From the NCBI GenBank assembly GCA_934292725.1, contig CAKQXY010000027.1, forward strand, positions 1 through 49,243: a stretch of 49,243 bases of DNA, written 5' to 3'. The notes under the pieces were generated by a model. The model had not been told where the DNA came from and searched no databases. It worked only from the letters and a program-made list of their open reading frames with translations. Shown here one piece after another: positions 1-8,805 of this stretch (its first letter is position 1; each line of letters begins with the position of its first letter). The position numbers and the translations under genes are program-made. The stretch is from an uncultured Lachnospiraceae bacterium. Lineage in GTDB: Bacteria > Bacillota > Clostridia > Lachnospirales > Lachnospiraceae.

Positions 1-58
1 TTGAAGGCATCCACTTTTGTACTTTTAGAAAACGCTTTTCTTTGGTACATTGTAAATC

Positions 59-122
59 ATCTTTTGTAAAAGCTATCTTTTGTAAAAATTATCTTTCGTA
101 CAGGTTGTCTTTTGTAGGGTGA
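59..122. repeat. Degenerate 16-bp tandem repeat, four units
   Basis: Four adjacent 16-bp units start at 59, 75, 91 and 107. The first two share ATCTTTTGTAAAA and the last two are diverged. Further scattered copies of the CTTTTGTA core lie nearby, for example around 140-150. The stretch lies downstream of the inositol monophosphatase gene. No convincing reading frame or terminator was seen in 1-220. Confidence 0.5.
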
Positions 123-220
123 TCCTGTATGGTTTCGTCATCTTTTGTATCTTGCTGCCCTGTTTCGTCAAAAGGTGATTCCTTTCGACAAAATTATCAT
201 AGCACACTTTTTACACTTTG

Positions 221-1009
221 TCATTGAATTCGTCGTTCAATCAGCAACTTTTTTATATCTTCTTCGATATAACCATTTCCCGCTATAATGTCAGACGGTG
301 CCATAACGTTTGCGCTGCTTCCTTTTATATTAATCACTCGTCCGCCTGCTTCCTCGACAATAATTTTTCCTGCTGCAAAATCCCATGGCTTTAAATTTCG
401 CTCAAAGTATGCCTCGACGCGTCCACAGGCAACATATGCCAGATCAACGGATGCTGCTCCCATACGGCGAATATCCACACAGTGCTCATAAATACAGCGG
501 ATTGCATTAAAATTTTCCTCGGTTAGATCGCGGTGATATGGGCTTGTTCCAACGGCAACAAGACTGTCCTCTAATTTCTGTGTATCACTTACATGAATCG
601 GCTTTCCATTACAGAACGCACCTTTTCCCTTCTGTGCCCAGAAAACTTCATCAAGAAATGGCTGATAGATCACGCCGAGTGTCACCTGCCCCTGTTCGCA
701 CAAGCCTAAGGACAATGCACTATCCTTAAAGTCATGAATCAGATTTGTCGTGCCGTCTACTGGATCTAGAATCCAAACTGCACCGTTAAAATCAATGTCA
801 CTGTTATCCTTTTCCTCGCCCATGAACTGTACATCCGGCCATCGCTTTGACAGCTCGTTTCGCATATATTCCTGCACACGGATATCTACCTGTGTAACAA
901 AATCTGCGCGTCCCTTAACAGTGACATGCTCTGCCTCTGTGTGATTTAAAAACATCGGCTTTACGCTTTTTACCAGTTCAATGAGTTCGTTTATATCAAT
1001 CTGCATCAT
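221..1009 (-). CDS. Inositol monophosphatase family protein
   Basis: A 262-aa soluble protein of the Mg2+-dependent inositol monophosphatase/SuhB family, predicted to dephosphorylate myo-inositol phosphates or related sugar phosphates in the cytoplasm. Metal-site motifs are GEE at residues 64-66 and DPVDGTTN at 82-89. The C-terminal WD motif (209-210) lies in KPWDFAAG. Length is normal for the family. The start at 1009 follows an AAAGGA ribosome site; a second ATG follows immediately. It appears monocistronic. The exact substrate cannot be told from sequence, since the family also includes fructose-1,6-bisphosphatases and PAP phosphatases. Confidence 0.9.
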   Translation of the reverse strand: MMQIDINELIELVKSVKPMFLNHTEAEHVTVKGRADFVTQVDIRVQEYMRNELSKRWPDVQFMGEEKDNSDIDFNGAVWILDPVDGTTNLIHDFKDSALSLGLCEQGQVTLGVIYQPFLDEVFWAQKGKGAFCNGKPIHVSDTQKLEDSLVAVGTSPYHRDLTEENFNAIRCIYEHCVDIRRMGAASVDLAYVACGRVEAYFERNLKPWDFAAGKIIVEEAGGRVINIKGSSANVMAPSDIIAGNGYIEEDIKKLLIERRIQ

Positions 1010-1168
1010 TTAGTCTGTCCTTTCTTATTTAATTGCTTCCTGTTACTTTTTATCAGTTTGCTGTCTTTTATTTCCTGCTCTTATATTGATGCTGCGCGTT
1101 TATTTTGTCACTTTTCGGGGGATTCTGAATTTGTAACTATTTTACACTTCTACGAAAGGATTCCACCT

Positions 1169-1729
1169 ATGAGACAAAATTTTATCCGCTGCGGCCTTAC
1201 CGGCCTTTTCATTGAAATCTTCTTCACCGGAATGGGTGCTCTTTTTGCGCACGACTACAGCATGACTGGTCACTCTTCTATTATAATGTTTCCCATTTAT
1301 GGATCTGCTGCTTTCATTGAACCTATCTTGCGCCGGCTTTGCAGCAAGCCCATCGTGCTTCGCGGTCTAATTTACACCATTTGTATATATGCTGTGGAAT
1401 ATACATCTGGCCTGCTTCTTCGCACACTTGGCATCTGCCCGTGGGATTACACTGGTGATCCTACAAACATAAACGGGCTGATACGCCTTGACTTTGCACC
1501 ATTTTGGTTTGTCGCAGGACTTATCTTTGAACGGATTATTATTTTAAATAACCTTAAATCTAAGCCACTTTCCTCTGACAAAACGGATTGTAAAGATAAC
1601 GCCTCTTACGCCCCAGTCTGCGAACATTCCGTACCAGACACCAATCGGACCTGTCTTTACGACACGCATCAAAAAGATAGAAAGTGCTACACGGCACAGC
1701 CACATCGTCAATGTCGCAGTAATCATTGA
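1169..1729 (+). CDS. CmpB-like putative ABC transporter permease (PF06541-type)
   Basis: A small integral membrane protein with several hydrophobic helices, matching the 'putative ABC transporter permease' CmpB-type family by the conserved blocks FTGMGALF, PIYGSAAFIEP, CPWDYTGDPTNINGLIRLD and FAPFWFVAGLIFE. The function of the family is unknown. The start is set at 1169 behind AAAGGA; the longer frame from 1058 adds an unconserved leader. The recognisable domain ends near 1555. The last 57 or so codons read antisense through the 3' end of the convergent MATE gene and look like a non-conserved run-on tail. Confidence 0.7.
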   Translation: MRQNFIRCGLTGLFIEIFFTGMGALFAHDYSMTGHSSIIMFPIYGSAAFIEPILRRLCSKPIVLRGLIYTICIYAVEYTSGLLLRTLGICPWDYTGDPTNINGLIRLDFAPFWFVAGLIFERIIILNNLKSKPLSSDKTDCKDNASYAPVCEHSVPDTNRTCLYDTHQKDRKCYTAQPHRQCRSNH

Positions 1730-2917
1730 AAAACGCACATCGCCTGCTGCGCGAAGACCATTTGGCGGTGTAAAGGAAGGTACCCAAAGAATCGGTTTTA
1801 CAATCGTAATTGCAAGAATCATCTGCATACAAAGCGCGGTACTCTCTTCACTCATGCCTGCCAATACAGTGACAGGCCGCGCCGCAATATACACAAGAAT
1901 ACAGCTTATAATCATCGCAACCTCTGCATAACCGGCAAGCTTCACTATGTAATACTTTGCCTCTTCCTGCCGTCCTGCACCAATGCTTTGTCCAACAACT
2001 GTCATTAATCCAATACCTATTCCAACTGCTGCCATTCCGTTTACATTTTCGAAAATGATTGTCATTGCCTGTGCCGCGATTGCTGCCGTTCCAAGTGATG
2101 ATACAGTTGACTGAATCGCAAGCTTTCCAAACTGGAACATTCCATTTTCTATACCTGACGGAACACCTATTGCAAGAATCTTCACAATCAGATTAAAGTC
2201 TGGGCGAATGGAAAAATAATTCTTAAGCTGAATTGCATAGCCCGGCTTTCTCAGTGCATAGAAAACAACAAATGCACACAATGCTCGTGAAATCAATGTG
2301 GAAATAGCTGCTCCTGCTGCGCCCATCTGTAAAACAAAAATAAACAATGTATTTCCAATAATATTAGCTACATTTGCGATAAGTGCTGTTTTCATTGTAA
2401 ACTTAGAATTTCCGCATGCACGGTAAAATGCTGCTCCTGCCTGAAACAATGCTATAAACGGATATGAAAGCGCCGTAATCAGAAAATACATCTGAGCGTT
2501 AGTCATAACAGCTTCTTCAACACTTCCAAATATCAAATGAAGCAGCGGCTTTCGAAAGCCAACGCCAATAATCATAATAACAGATGAAATTACTACTACG
2601 GTAAGCACAATCTGTTTAGCAGCATCATTGCAGCCTTTTTCATCTTTTCTTCCCAAATATTGTGAGCAAATGATTGCCGCACCTGCTGCCATCGCCGCAA
2701 ATACCTGGAGTACCAGGTTGTTTATAGAATCTACAAGTGAAACGGCTGAGATCGCCTCCGCTCCGACACGGCTGACCATAAGCGTATCAACCATTCCCAT
2801 CAAAGAGTTTAGCATCTGCTCAATAATTAAGGGAATCAGCAGCATCCACAGCGCACGCCGCGGAAACAGCAAATTCCCATAATCAACTTTACTCTTATCG
2901 TAAAAAATATTTTTCAT
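1544..2917 (-). CDS. MATE family efflux transporter
   Basis: A 457-aa membrane protein of the multidrug and toxic compound extrusion family, expected to export organic cations or drugs using a Na+ or H+ gradient. It shows about 12 hydrophobic segments arranged as two homologous halves, with MATE-type segments such as WMLLIPLIIEQMLNSLMGMVDT near the N-terminus broken by VSRVGAEAISAVSLVDS. Length is typical. An AGGAGG site precedes the start. The 3' end overlaps the convergent CmpB-like gene by 186 bp. The substrate is unknown. Confidence 0.9.
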   Translation of the reverse strand: MKNIFYDKSKVDYGNLLFPRRALWMLLIPLIIEQMLNSLMGMVDTLMVSRVGAEAISAVSLVDSINNLVLQVFAAMAAGAAIICSQYLGRKDEKGCNDAAKQIVLTVVVISSVIMIIGVGFRKPLLHLIFGSVEEAVMTNAQMYFLITALSYPFIALFQAGAAFYRACGNSKFTMKTALIANVANIIGNTLFIFVLQMGAAGAAISTLISRALCAFVVFYALRKPGYAIQLKNYFSIRPDFNLIVKILAIGVPSGIENGMFQFGKLAIQSTVSSLGTAAIAAQAMTIIFENVNGMAAVGIGIGLMTVVGQSIGAGRQEEAKYYIVKLAGYAEVAMIISCILVYIAARPVTVLAGMSEESTALCMQMILAITIVKPILWVPSFTPPNGLRAAGDVRFSMITATLTMWLCRVALSIFLMRVVKTGPIGVWYGMFADWGVRGVIFTIRFVRGKWLRFKVI

Positions 2918-3011
2918 ACTGTCTTCTGCCTCCTGTAATTGTCCAATTTATCGTAACACCACAAAGCAGAAATTACAAGTTAGTTTTATATGTAAAATCC
3001 ATCTTTCAAAG

Positions 3012-3039
3012 ATTATACAAACTTTTTACAAAATGTACA
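3012..3039 (-). promoter_or_regulatory. Possible promoter of the MATE gene
   Basis: On the minus strand, TATAAT (3017-3012) is preceded at 16 bp by TGTACA (3039-3034), a four-of-six match to the -35 consensus. The leader to the MATE start would be about 90 nt. Confidence 0.35.
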
Positions 3040-3075
3040 TCCTATTTTATACAGCACTGCTGTGCGCCAAAAAAT

Positions 3076-3357
3076 TCAGCCAACCTCTCTTTGAAGGATC
3101 TCTGTCAGCGCATTCTGGCTGCTTGTATGACAGCGCACAATATTAGCATTACATTTTTCAGCCTCTGTCACAGCGCAGTGAACCATTTTGTGAGAAACAG
3201 TATTGGTAAATAAAATCAGCAGATCAGGGCTTCCAATCTGACCACTCAAATTTGCAGACATCTGCGTAAACACCTTTGCCTTACATTTGAAATCCTTACA
3301 AATTTTCTTATACTGACTTACCATGCGGTCATGACCGCCCACAATAACAATACTCAT
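3076..3357 (-). CDS. DUF2325 domain protein
   Basis: A 93-aa protein beginning MSIVIVGGHDRM, the usual opening of DUF2325 proteins, with the later family pattern of a hydrophobic strand (PDLLILFTNTVSH) and a final conserved Ser/Asn-rich turn. The function of the family is unknown; in clostridia such proteins often lie near metal transport genes (recalled, not checked). The start at 3357 is chosen over the upstream frame because AAGGAG lies at the right distance. A GTTAG-N6-CTAAC palindrome upstream suggests metal-responsive control. Confidence 0.75.
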   Translation of the reverse strand: MSIVIVGGHDRMVSQYKKICKDFKCKAKVFTQMSANLSGQIGSPDLLILFTNTVSHKMVHCAVTEAEKCNANIVRCHTSSQNALTEILQREVG

Positions 3358-3439
3358 TAAAACACTCCTTTCAAAATGCAAAATCTTCTGATATAGACAA
3401 TAAACTCTATTGATATCCAATAACCTACTTTTCTTATAT

Positions 3440-3455
3440 GTTAGTTATTTCTAAC
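3440..3455. promoter_or_regulatory. Palindrome GTTAG-N6-CTAAC, candidate DtxR/IdeR-type metal box
   Basis: The sequence is GTTAG TTATTT CTAAC, 83 bp upstream of the DUF2325 start. The TTAG-N6-CTAA spacing matches the DtxR/IdeR consensus half-site arrangement. Related sites occur at 12494, 34523 and 38438. The regulator is inferred, not seen in the window. Confidence 0.5.
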
Positions 3456-3613
3456 TTATGTTAAGTTTACCTTATTTTGTCATACGCGTCAATGCTGTTA
3501 TTGAGTTTTTTTCTCATTTTTAATTCTGCTGCTTTCGTTATTTTCGCTTACTGCATTGTTACTGTTCACGCAACGACCAATATTTACAGCATAGCCCTAA
3601 GCTGCTCTTATTT

Positions 3614-3638
3614 TAAACCTATTGACAAGGTAGGTTTA
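3614..3638. promoter_or_regulatory. Inverted repeat overlapping the cysK -35 box (operator)
   Basis: Perfect 8-bp arms, TAAACCTA (3614-3621) and TAGGTTTA (3631-3638), are separated by 9 bp that contain the -35 hexamer. The placement would let a bound repressor block RNA polymerase. A Rrf2-family (CymR/IscR-like) cysteine or Fe-S regulator is a plausible ligand given the downstream gene, but this is inference. Confidence 0.65.
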
Positions 3639-3650
3639 TAGTGCTATAAT
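3622..3650 (+). promoter_or_regulatory. Sigma-A promoter of cysK
   Basis: Consensus -35 TTGACA (3622-3627) and -10 TATAAT (3645-3650) are separated by exactly 17 bp. The predicted start lies about 35 nt before the cysK start codon. Confidence 0.9.
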
Positions 3651-3690
3651 CCCCGTAAATAAAATATGTCCATAAAAGGAGGATACTGCC

Positions 3691-4617
3691 ATGATTTACA
3701 CATCTGCTGACCAGCTTATCGGAAAGACCCCTCTGCTGGAACTAACTCACATTGAAAAGGAACTAGGCCTTCAGGCAAAACTGCTCGCTAAGCTTGAGTA
3801 TTTTAACCCTGCCGGATCCGTAAAGGATCGTGTTGCTAAGGCTATGCTTGATGATGCCGAAGCAAAGGGCATTTTAAAGCCTGACACTGTAATCATTGAG
3901 CCAACTTCCGGAAACACTGGAATCGGTTTAGCAAGCGTTGCCGCAGCCAGAGGGTATCGTCTGATCATAGTTATGCCTGATACGATGTCCATTGAGCGCC
4001 GTCAGCTAATGAAGGCATATGGTGCAGAGCTTGTGTTAAGTGATGGCTCCAAAGGCATGTCTGGTGCGATTGCAAAAGCTAATGAACTTGCAAAGCTCTA
4101 TCCAAACAGCTTTATTGCTGGTCAGTTTGTTAATCCGGCAAATCCAAAGGCTCATTTTGAGACAACTGGTCCAGAAATTTACGAAGATACCGAGGGCAAG
4201 GTTGATGTATTTGTGGCCGGTGTCGGCACAGGCGGTACAATCACAGGTGTTGGCAAGTACTTAAAGTCCAAGAAACCATCCGTAAAAATCGTTGCTGTTG
4301 AGCCAGCATCCTCAGCAGTCCTATCCACTGGAAATGCAGGTCCTCATAAGATTCAGGGTATTGGCGCTGGCTTTGTTCCAGAGGTACTTGACACTACCAT
4401 TTATGATGAAATCATTGCTGTATCTAATGATGATGCCTTTACAACAGGAAAGAGCCTTGGAAAGAAGGAAGGCATCCTTACTGGTATCTCCTCCGGCGCT
4501 GCTCTGTGGGCAGCTATTGAGATTGCAAAACGGCCTGAGTCAAAGGGCAAGACAATTGTCGTGCTGCTTCCTGACACTGGCGATCGTTACCTTTCAACTC
4601 CACTTTTTGCTGATTAA
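3691..4617 (+). CDS. cysK: Cysteine synthase A (O-acetylserine sulfhydrylase)
   Basis: A 308-aa cytoplasmic PLP enzyme that makes L-cysteine from O-acetylserine and sulfide. The PLP Schiff-base lysine is K45 in PAGSVKDR. The substrate loop is PTSGNTG (71-77), and the phosphate-binding glycine loop reads GVGTGGTITG. Length and motifs match CysK; a cystathionine beta-synthase-like role is possible but less likely. AGGAGG precedes the start. It is monocistronic, with a near-perfect promoter carrying a palindromic operator and a strong terminator behind it. No cysE or sulfate genes lie nearby. Confidence 0.95.
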   Translation: MIYTSADQLIGKTPLLELTHIEKELGLQAKLLAKLEYFNPAGSVKDRVAKAMLDDAEAKGILKPDTVIIEPTSGNTGIGLASVAAARGYRLIIVMPDTMSIERRQLMKAYGAELVLSDGSKGMSGAIAKANELAKLYPNSFIAGQFVNPANPKAHFETTGPEIYEDTEGKVDVFVAGVGTGGTITGVGKYLKSKKPSVKIVAVEPASSAVLSTGNAGPHKIQGIGAGFVPEVLDTTIYDEIIAVSNDDAFTTGKSLGKKEGILTGISSGAALWAAIEIAKRPESKGKTIVVLLPDTGDRYLSTPLFAD

Positions 4618-4625
4618 TTTTAAAA

Positions 4626-4672
4626 AAAAGTCCGCCGCACCTGCATAACAGGTACGGCGAACTTTTCTTTTA
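4626..4672. terminator. Bidirectional terminator between cysK and the solute-binding protein
   Basis: An 18-bp stem (4626-4643 with 4649-4666, two G-U wobbles) has a 5-nt loop CATAA. It is flanked by A-runs on the left and T-runs on the right, so it can serve both converging genes. Confidence 0.9.
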
Positions 4673-4700
4673 TAAGGAAGATTTACTACTAAAAGCTATT

Positions 4701-6389
4701 TTACTCAGCTGCCTTCTGTGCTTCTGGCAGTCTTGTGGTATTTCCATCCTCAAATGCAGCCTTACGCTCTTCAGTGATATCTGCAAATCCTGCATCGTTG
4801 AAATCATCGGTATACTGCTGATACTTCTCGTCAAACTCTTCTGGTGCACACATGGTCAAAGTATCACGTGCTTCCTTGTACAGAGTAACTAATGTCTGCT
4901 GATACTCAGAAGTATTCTCCATGGAAGATGCATACAGACAGTCAGCAACTGCATACTTTTCAGCGATTTCCTGTCTTGCATAGTAGAAGTCGATTACATC
5001 CTGAGTGAAATCCTGTGGCAGATTGTGTGGTGTTGTTGCATAGATAACATCCTCGATAGTACCTGCTGCCTTAGATGCAGTCTCACAGCTCCAGTAATCA
5101 CCGCTGCTGTTGTAGCCCTGCTTGTAGTCTCCGCTGTAATCAGCTACAGATACTGGCAGACCATCTTCATTGTAGTTGAAGTTCTCACCCTCAATACCAT
5201 ACTGCATGGTGAAGAGTACATCGTCGTTGCACATCCACTCAAGATACATCCATGCTGCCTTTAACTCATCCTCTGTTGCAGATGATGAGAAGCCTACCAT
5301 CATACCAAATGGGTTGTTTGAACGATAAGCAGGAGTAACTGTGATTCCATCAGCTGCTGTATCATCCTCGGTAACAACCGGATAAATTGCCAGCTCAGCA
5401 TCTGGGTTTGTCTCATAGAAGGAAGTCAGTACAGGCATATCAGAGCTGATGTAGCATCCATATGAATAAGCATCACCGTTGATGAAGTTTGCCTTTGCTG
5501 TCTCACCATCGATCAGATAATACTCTGGATCGGTAATTCCGTTATTGTAATCCTCGTTTGCTCTCTTTAACAGGTTATAGTTTGCATCAGTTCCAAGTGC
5601 CGGGATGTTATAATCACCATACATAGCCCAGTCAAGCTCGTTAAACGGATACTCACGATATGCATGGTTCTGATCAGAACCAAGACCTGTGATCATAGTA
5701 CCACCGCCTGGATGCTCGCAAAGACCAGCCTCCTGGATCTTCTTCATTGCATCAAGATACTCGTCACGCTTTGTTGGAACATGATCATAACCAACCTTCT
5801 TTAACCAGTCCATACGAACAAATGTCTGCCATGTATAGTTGATGTTATAATTCGGATTAGATGCCAGTGCGAAGTAAGTCTCATCACCGATTGTAGTATA
5901 TGGAATCTGTCCGTCTGCCTCCATACGAGCATAGTAGTTTGGAGCTACCTCTTTGAATGCATCCATATCAAAGGAAGTTAAATATCCGTCATTTACCCAT
6001 GTGGACAGCTTCGGATAATCATACTCCATCAGAATTGTCGGAAGATTCTGATCAGCTGCAAGAAGTGCATAGCTTGTCATAACATCAGTTCTTGTGATCG
6101 GAACATACTCAACAGTGATGTTATACTTATCACCGAAATTCTCCTGAATCCACTGTGTCCAGTAGTTGTTTGTTACATCCGGAACACCCTCAACACCTCT
6201 GTCATAAACTGGAACACGTAAAGTTACATTCTCTGCAAATGGCTCCCAGTTATTCTCTACCTGGTCAGACTCAACTACCTCGGTGGCTGCCTCTGTGCTT
6301 GCTTCCTCTGTACTTGTCTCCTCAGCCATAACTGGAAGTGCGCCAAAAGCCATGATTCCTGCGAGGGAAATTGCTGCAAATTTTCTCAT
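4701..6389 (-). CDS. Extracellular solute-binding protein, orphan
   Basis: A 562-aa secreted protein of the family-1-type extracellular solute-binding proteins of carbohydrate ABC importers. The N-terminus is a classical signal peptide (MRKFAAISLAGIMAFGALPV) with a likely signal peptidase I site after VMA, followed by a low-complexity Glu/Thr/Ala linker (about 23-42). No lipobox cysteine is present, which is unusual for a Gram-positive binding protein. The start is supported by AAGGAG. No permease or ATPase genes flank it, so partners must be encoded elsewhere. The ligand is not predictable; an oligosaccharide is likely. Confidence 0.85.
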   Translation of the reverse strand: MRKFAAISLAGIMAFGALPVMAEETSTEEASTEAATEVVESDQVENNWEPFAENVTLRVPVYDRGVEGVPDVTNNYWTQWIQENFGDKYNITVEYVPITRTDVMTSYALLAADQNLPTILMEYDYPKLSTWVNDGYLTSFDMDAFKEVAPNYYARMEADGQIPYTTIGDETYFALASNPNYNINYTWQTFVRMDWLKKVGYDHVPTKRDEYLDAMKKIQEAGLCEHPGGGTMITGLGSDQNHAYREYPFNELDWAMYGDYNIPALGTDANYNLLKRANEDYNNGITDPEYYLIDGETAKANFINGDAYSYGCYISSDMPVLTSFYETNPDAELAIYPVVTEDDTAADGITVTPAYRSNNPFGMMVGFSSSATEDELKAAWMYLEWMCNDDVLFTMQYGIEGENFNYNEDGLPVSVADYSGDYKQGYNSSGDYWSCETASKAAGTIEDVIYATTPHNLPQDFTQDVIDFYYARQEIAEKYAVADCLYASSMENTSEYQQTLVTLYKEARDTLTMCAPEEFDEKYQQYTDDFNDAGFADITEERKAAFEDGNTTRLPEAQKAAE

Positions 6390-6717
6390 AATCGAACTTC
6401 TCCTTTCTCTTAGGATGGCTTACTTCATCTTTCAGCCATCTTTTTCTCATGCCTACATAGTAGACCGATTATGAAAATGATTCTACTTACTTTTTTATTG
6501 TTTTCTCCTAATTATGACCTTTTAACTATAACGCTCATTTTAAAACTATATTTTTATTATATTATTCACAACGCCAGTATTCTTTGCTTGATTCATATTA
6601 ACTATTTGGCTTTATTTTTTCTTCTATTTATTGTTTTTATTGACAAAACAAGACAGCAGACATTTTATTGCCTGCTGCCCTGTCACAAAATTTTATCTCT
6701 TAGCGAACTGCTTATTT
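6390..6717. other. AT-rich intergenic region
   Basis: This 328-bp region holds the leader of the solute-binding protein gene at one end and the terminator of the P-type ATPase gene at the other. No convincing gene or clear promoter was seen between them. Confidence 0.6.
6645..6678 (-). terminator. Terminator of the DUF6110-ATPase unit
   Basis: On the minus strand a 10-bp stem (6678-6669 with 6662-6653, with G-U pairs) and a 6-nt loop are followed by CTTGTTTT. It lies 40 bp past the ATPase stop codon. Confidence 0.6.
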
Positions 6718-8805
6718 TTATTGATTTTCCTCATGAAGAAGAGGCTTCATGCTCTCCATCGCGATTAAAAGTGTTGATGTATTATGCAAAAGTGCTGATG
6801 TAGTTGGCTGCAAAACACCTGCAATACCTCCCGCAATAAGCGCTGAGTTAAATCCTACTATTACCTTATAATTGCGGTAAATGCGCTTCATCAACCTCTT
6901 TGACAGCCTGCGAAGTGTTACAACCTCAAAAAGATCCTCTGCTGCAATTGTAACATCAGCGATTTCACGCGCTAATTCTGCACCATCGCTTATAGCAATA
7001 CCTACATCGGCAGCAGAAAGTGCCGGTGAATCATTTACGCCGTCTCCAACCATGATAACTTTTCGTCCTGCTGCCTTTTCCTGTTCAACAAAACGTGCCT
7101 TATCTTCTGGCAGTACCTCGGAGAAATACTGGTCAACGCCAACTCTTTCTGCAATGGCTCTTGCGGTACGATCGCTGTCACCGGTCATCATAACCACCTT
7201 GGAAATACCGCATTCCTTTAATGCGCGGATCGCATCAGCGGCCTCCTCGCGCAGCGGATCTTCAATGCAGATTACTGCGGCAAGCTCACCTTCAATTGCA
7301 AGATATAGATGAGAATATTCCAGCGGAAGCTGTTCAAACAAACTTTCCTTGCCTTCTGGAATATGACACTTTTCGTCCTCAAAAACAAAGTGATGACTTC
7401 CAATAATTGTCTTTTTTCCTTCAAGCTGCGTGGAAATACCATGCGCCACAATATATTCTACTTTCGAATGCTTTTCTTCATGGTCAAGACTCTTTTTCTT
7501 TGCAGCATCAACAACAGCCTTTGCCATGGAATGTGGAAAATGCTCCTCCAGACATGCAGCCGTGCGAAGCAGCTCATCCTCAGAATCACCATTAAATGAA
7601 ACAACCTTCACAACAGTTGGCTCTGCCTTTGTCAGCGTACCCGTTTTATCGAATACAATTGTATCTGCATCTGCTATACTCTCTAAAAACTTTCCGCCCT
7701 TTACATTGACATTGCGGTTTCTCGCCTCTTTAATTGCAGACAACACTGCAATCGGCATTGAAAGCTTTAGCGCACAGCAAAAATCTACCATCAGCACAGA
7801 AGTAGCTTTTGTCAGATTTCTCGTAAAGAGATAAGTCAGTCCCGTTGTCAGGAAGGTATATGGAACAAGCTTATCTGCAAGGCGCTCTGCCTTTCCTTCC
7901 ATAGAGGATTTTAATTTTTCTGACTCCTCAATCATGACAACAATCTGCTCATAACGGCTCGCACCGCCAAGCTTTTTAACGTTAACTGTAAGCTCACCCT
8001 CTTCAAGAACTGTTCCTGCATACACAGTTGTTCCTGCATATTTTCTGACAGCTGCAGACTCGCCTGTCATAGATGCCTGATTCACCATGCCTTCTCCGCT
8101 CTCAACTGTTCCATCAAACGGAATGACATTGCCCATATGAATTACAATCTTATCATTTTCTTTGATCGTGGATGCATCAACAAGAACCTCCTGCTCACCG
8201 GCAAGCATCCATACCTTAGATACATTTAAAGACATGCTTCTTGCAAGATCGCCAACAGATTTTTTATGTGTCCACTCTTCTAAGATCTCGCCAATTCCAA
8301 GAAGGAACATGACAGAGCTTGCCGTAGACACATCACCTCTTGCAATGGAAATAGTAATCGCAGTCGCATCAAGCACCGGAACCTCAAGTTTTCCCTTTGC
8401 AAGTGTTTTTACACCCTTCCAAATATAAGGAATCGCTGCTGCAAGTGTAATGCAAGTGCGGATTGGTGCCGGCACAAACAGTTTCTTTGTGCAGCGCCAA
8501 ACAACTGTTCCAACAAGCTTATCCCAATATTCATTGTTCAATGCTCTTCCTGAATGTGCCAGATAGCTTTCTGGTGCCTCAATCTCGTCTACGCGACACT
8601 TTCTTAAATAGGAAAGAACTGTTGCTCTGTCAGTCTTATAGCAAAGGATCACATCAGCGGTACGTTCATTGACGCGCACTGAAGTGATCCCCTCCTTATT
8701 AGACAGAGCATATTCGAGCAGATCAGCTTCCTTTGCCGTCATGTGCTTCATAATGGCACGGACACGGATTCTGCCCTTTATTTCATGCTTTATCTTAAAT
8801 TTCAT
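6718..8805 (-). CDS. P1B-type metal ATPase, possible FezB-like iron pump
   Basis: A 695-aa heavy-metal P-type ATPase. Landmarks: TGES (247-250, actuator), DKTGT (386-390, phosphorylated Asp), an HP-type motif EHFPHS (421-426), MTGD (540-543) and GDGVNDSP (587-594). Two features are unusual. The N-terminus has no CXXC metal-binding site but carries a basic GRIRVR (11-16). The membrane metal site, normally CPC, SPC or TPC, reads CCA (343-345) with the proline eight residues from the first Cys (CCALKLSMP). From memory, both resemble the P1B-6 ATPases (FezB) that build ferrosome iron stores. Its ATG shares one base with the DUF6110 stop, so the two are translationally coupled, and a Fur box precedes the pair. 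A plain Fe2+ or Mn2+ exporter is the alternative. Confidence 0.8.
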   Translation of the reverse strand: MKFKIKHEIKGRIRVRAIMKHMTAKEADLLEYALSNKEGITSVRVNERTADVILCYKTDRATVLSYLRKCRVDEIEAPESYLAHSGRALNNEYWDKLVGTVVWRCTKKLFVPAPIRTCITLAAAIPYIWKGVKTLAKGKLEVPVLDATAITISIARGDVSTASSVMFLLGIGEILEEWTHKKSVGDLARSMSLNVSKVWMLAGEQEVLVDASTIKENDKIVIHMGNVIPFDGTVESGEGMVNQASMTGESAAVRKYAGTTVYAGTVLEEGELTVNVKKLGGASRYEQIVVMIEESEKLKSSMEGKAERLADKLVPYTFLTTGLTYLFTRNLTKATSVLMVDFCCALKLSMPIAVLSAIKEARNRNVNVKGGKFLESIADADTIVFDKTGTLTKAEPTVVKVVSFNGDSEDELLRTAACLEEHFPHSMAKAVVDAAKKKSLDHEEKHSKVEYIVAHGISTQLEGKKTIIGSHHFVFEDEKCHIPEGKESLFEQLPLEYSHLYLAIEGELAAVICIEDPLREEAADAIRALKECGISKVVMMTGDSDRTARAIAERVGVDQYFSEVLPEDKARFVEQEKAAGRKVIMVGDGVNDSPALSAADVGIAISDGAELAREIADVTIAAEDLFEVVTLRRLSKRLMKRIYRNYKVIVGFNSALIAGGIAGVLQPTTSALLHNTSTLLIAMESMKPLLHEENQ

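Noticed and set aside
59..150. Repeated CTTTTGTA motifs as regulator binding sites
   Set aside because: No promoter or gene start lies beside them; a decaying tandem repeat explains them better.
221..1009. Reading the phosphatase as a fructose-1,6-bisphosphatase
   Set aside because: The motifs fit the general inositol monophosphatase family and nothing in sequence or context favours a narrower substrate.
6471..6803. 110-codon open frame on the plus strand
   Set aside because: AT-rich frame with no ribosome site or family features, overlapping the terminator and 3' end of the P-type ATPase gene.
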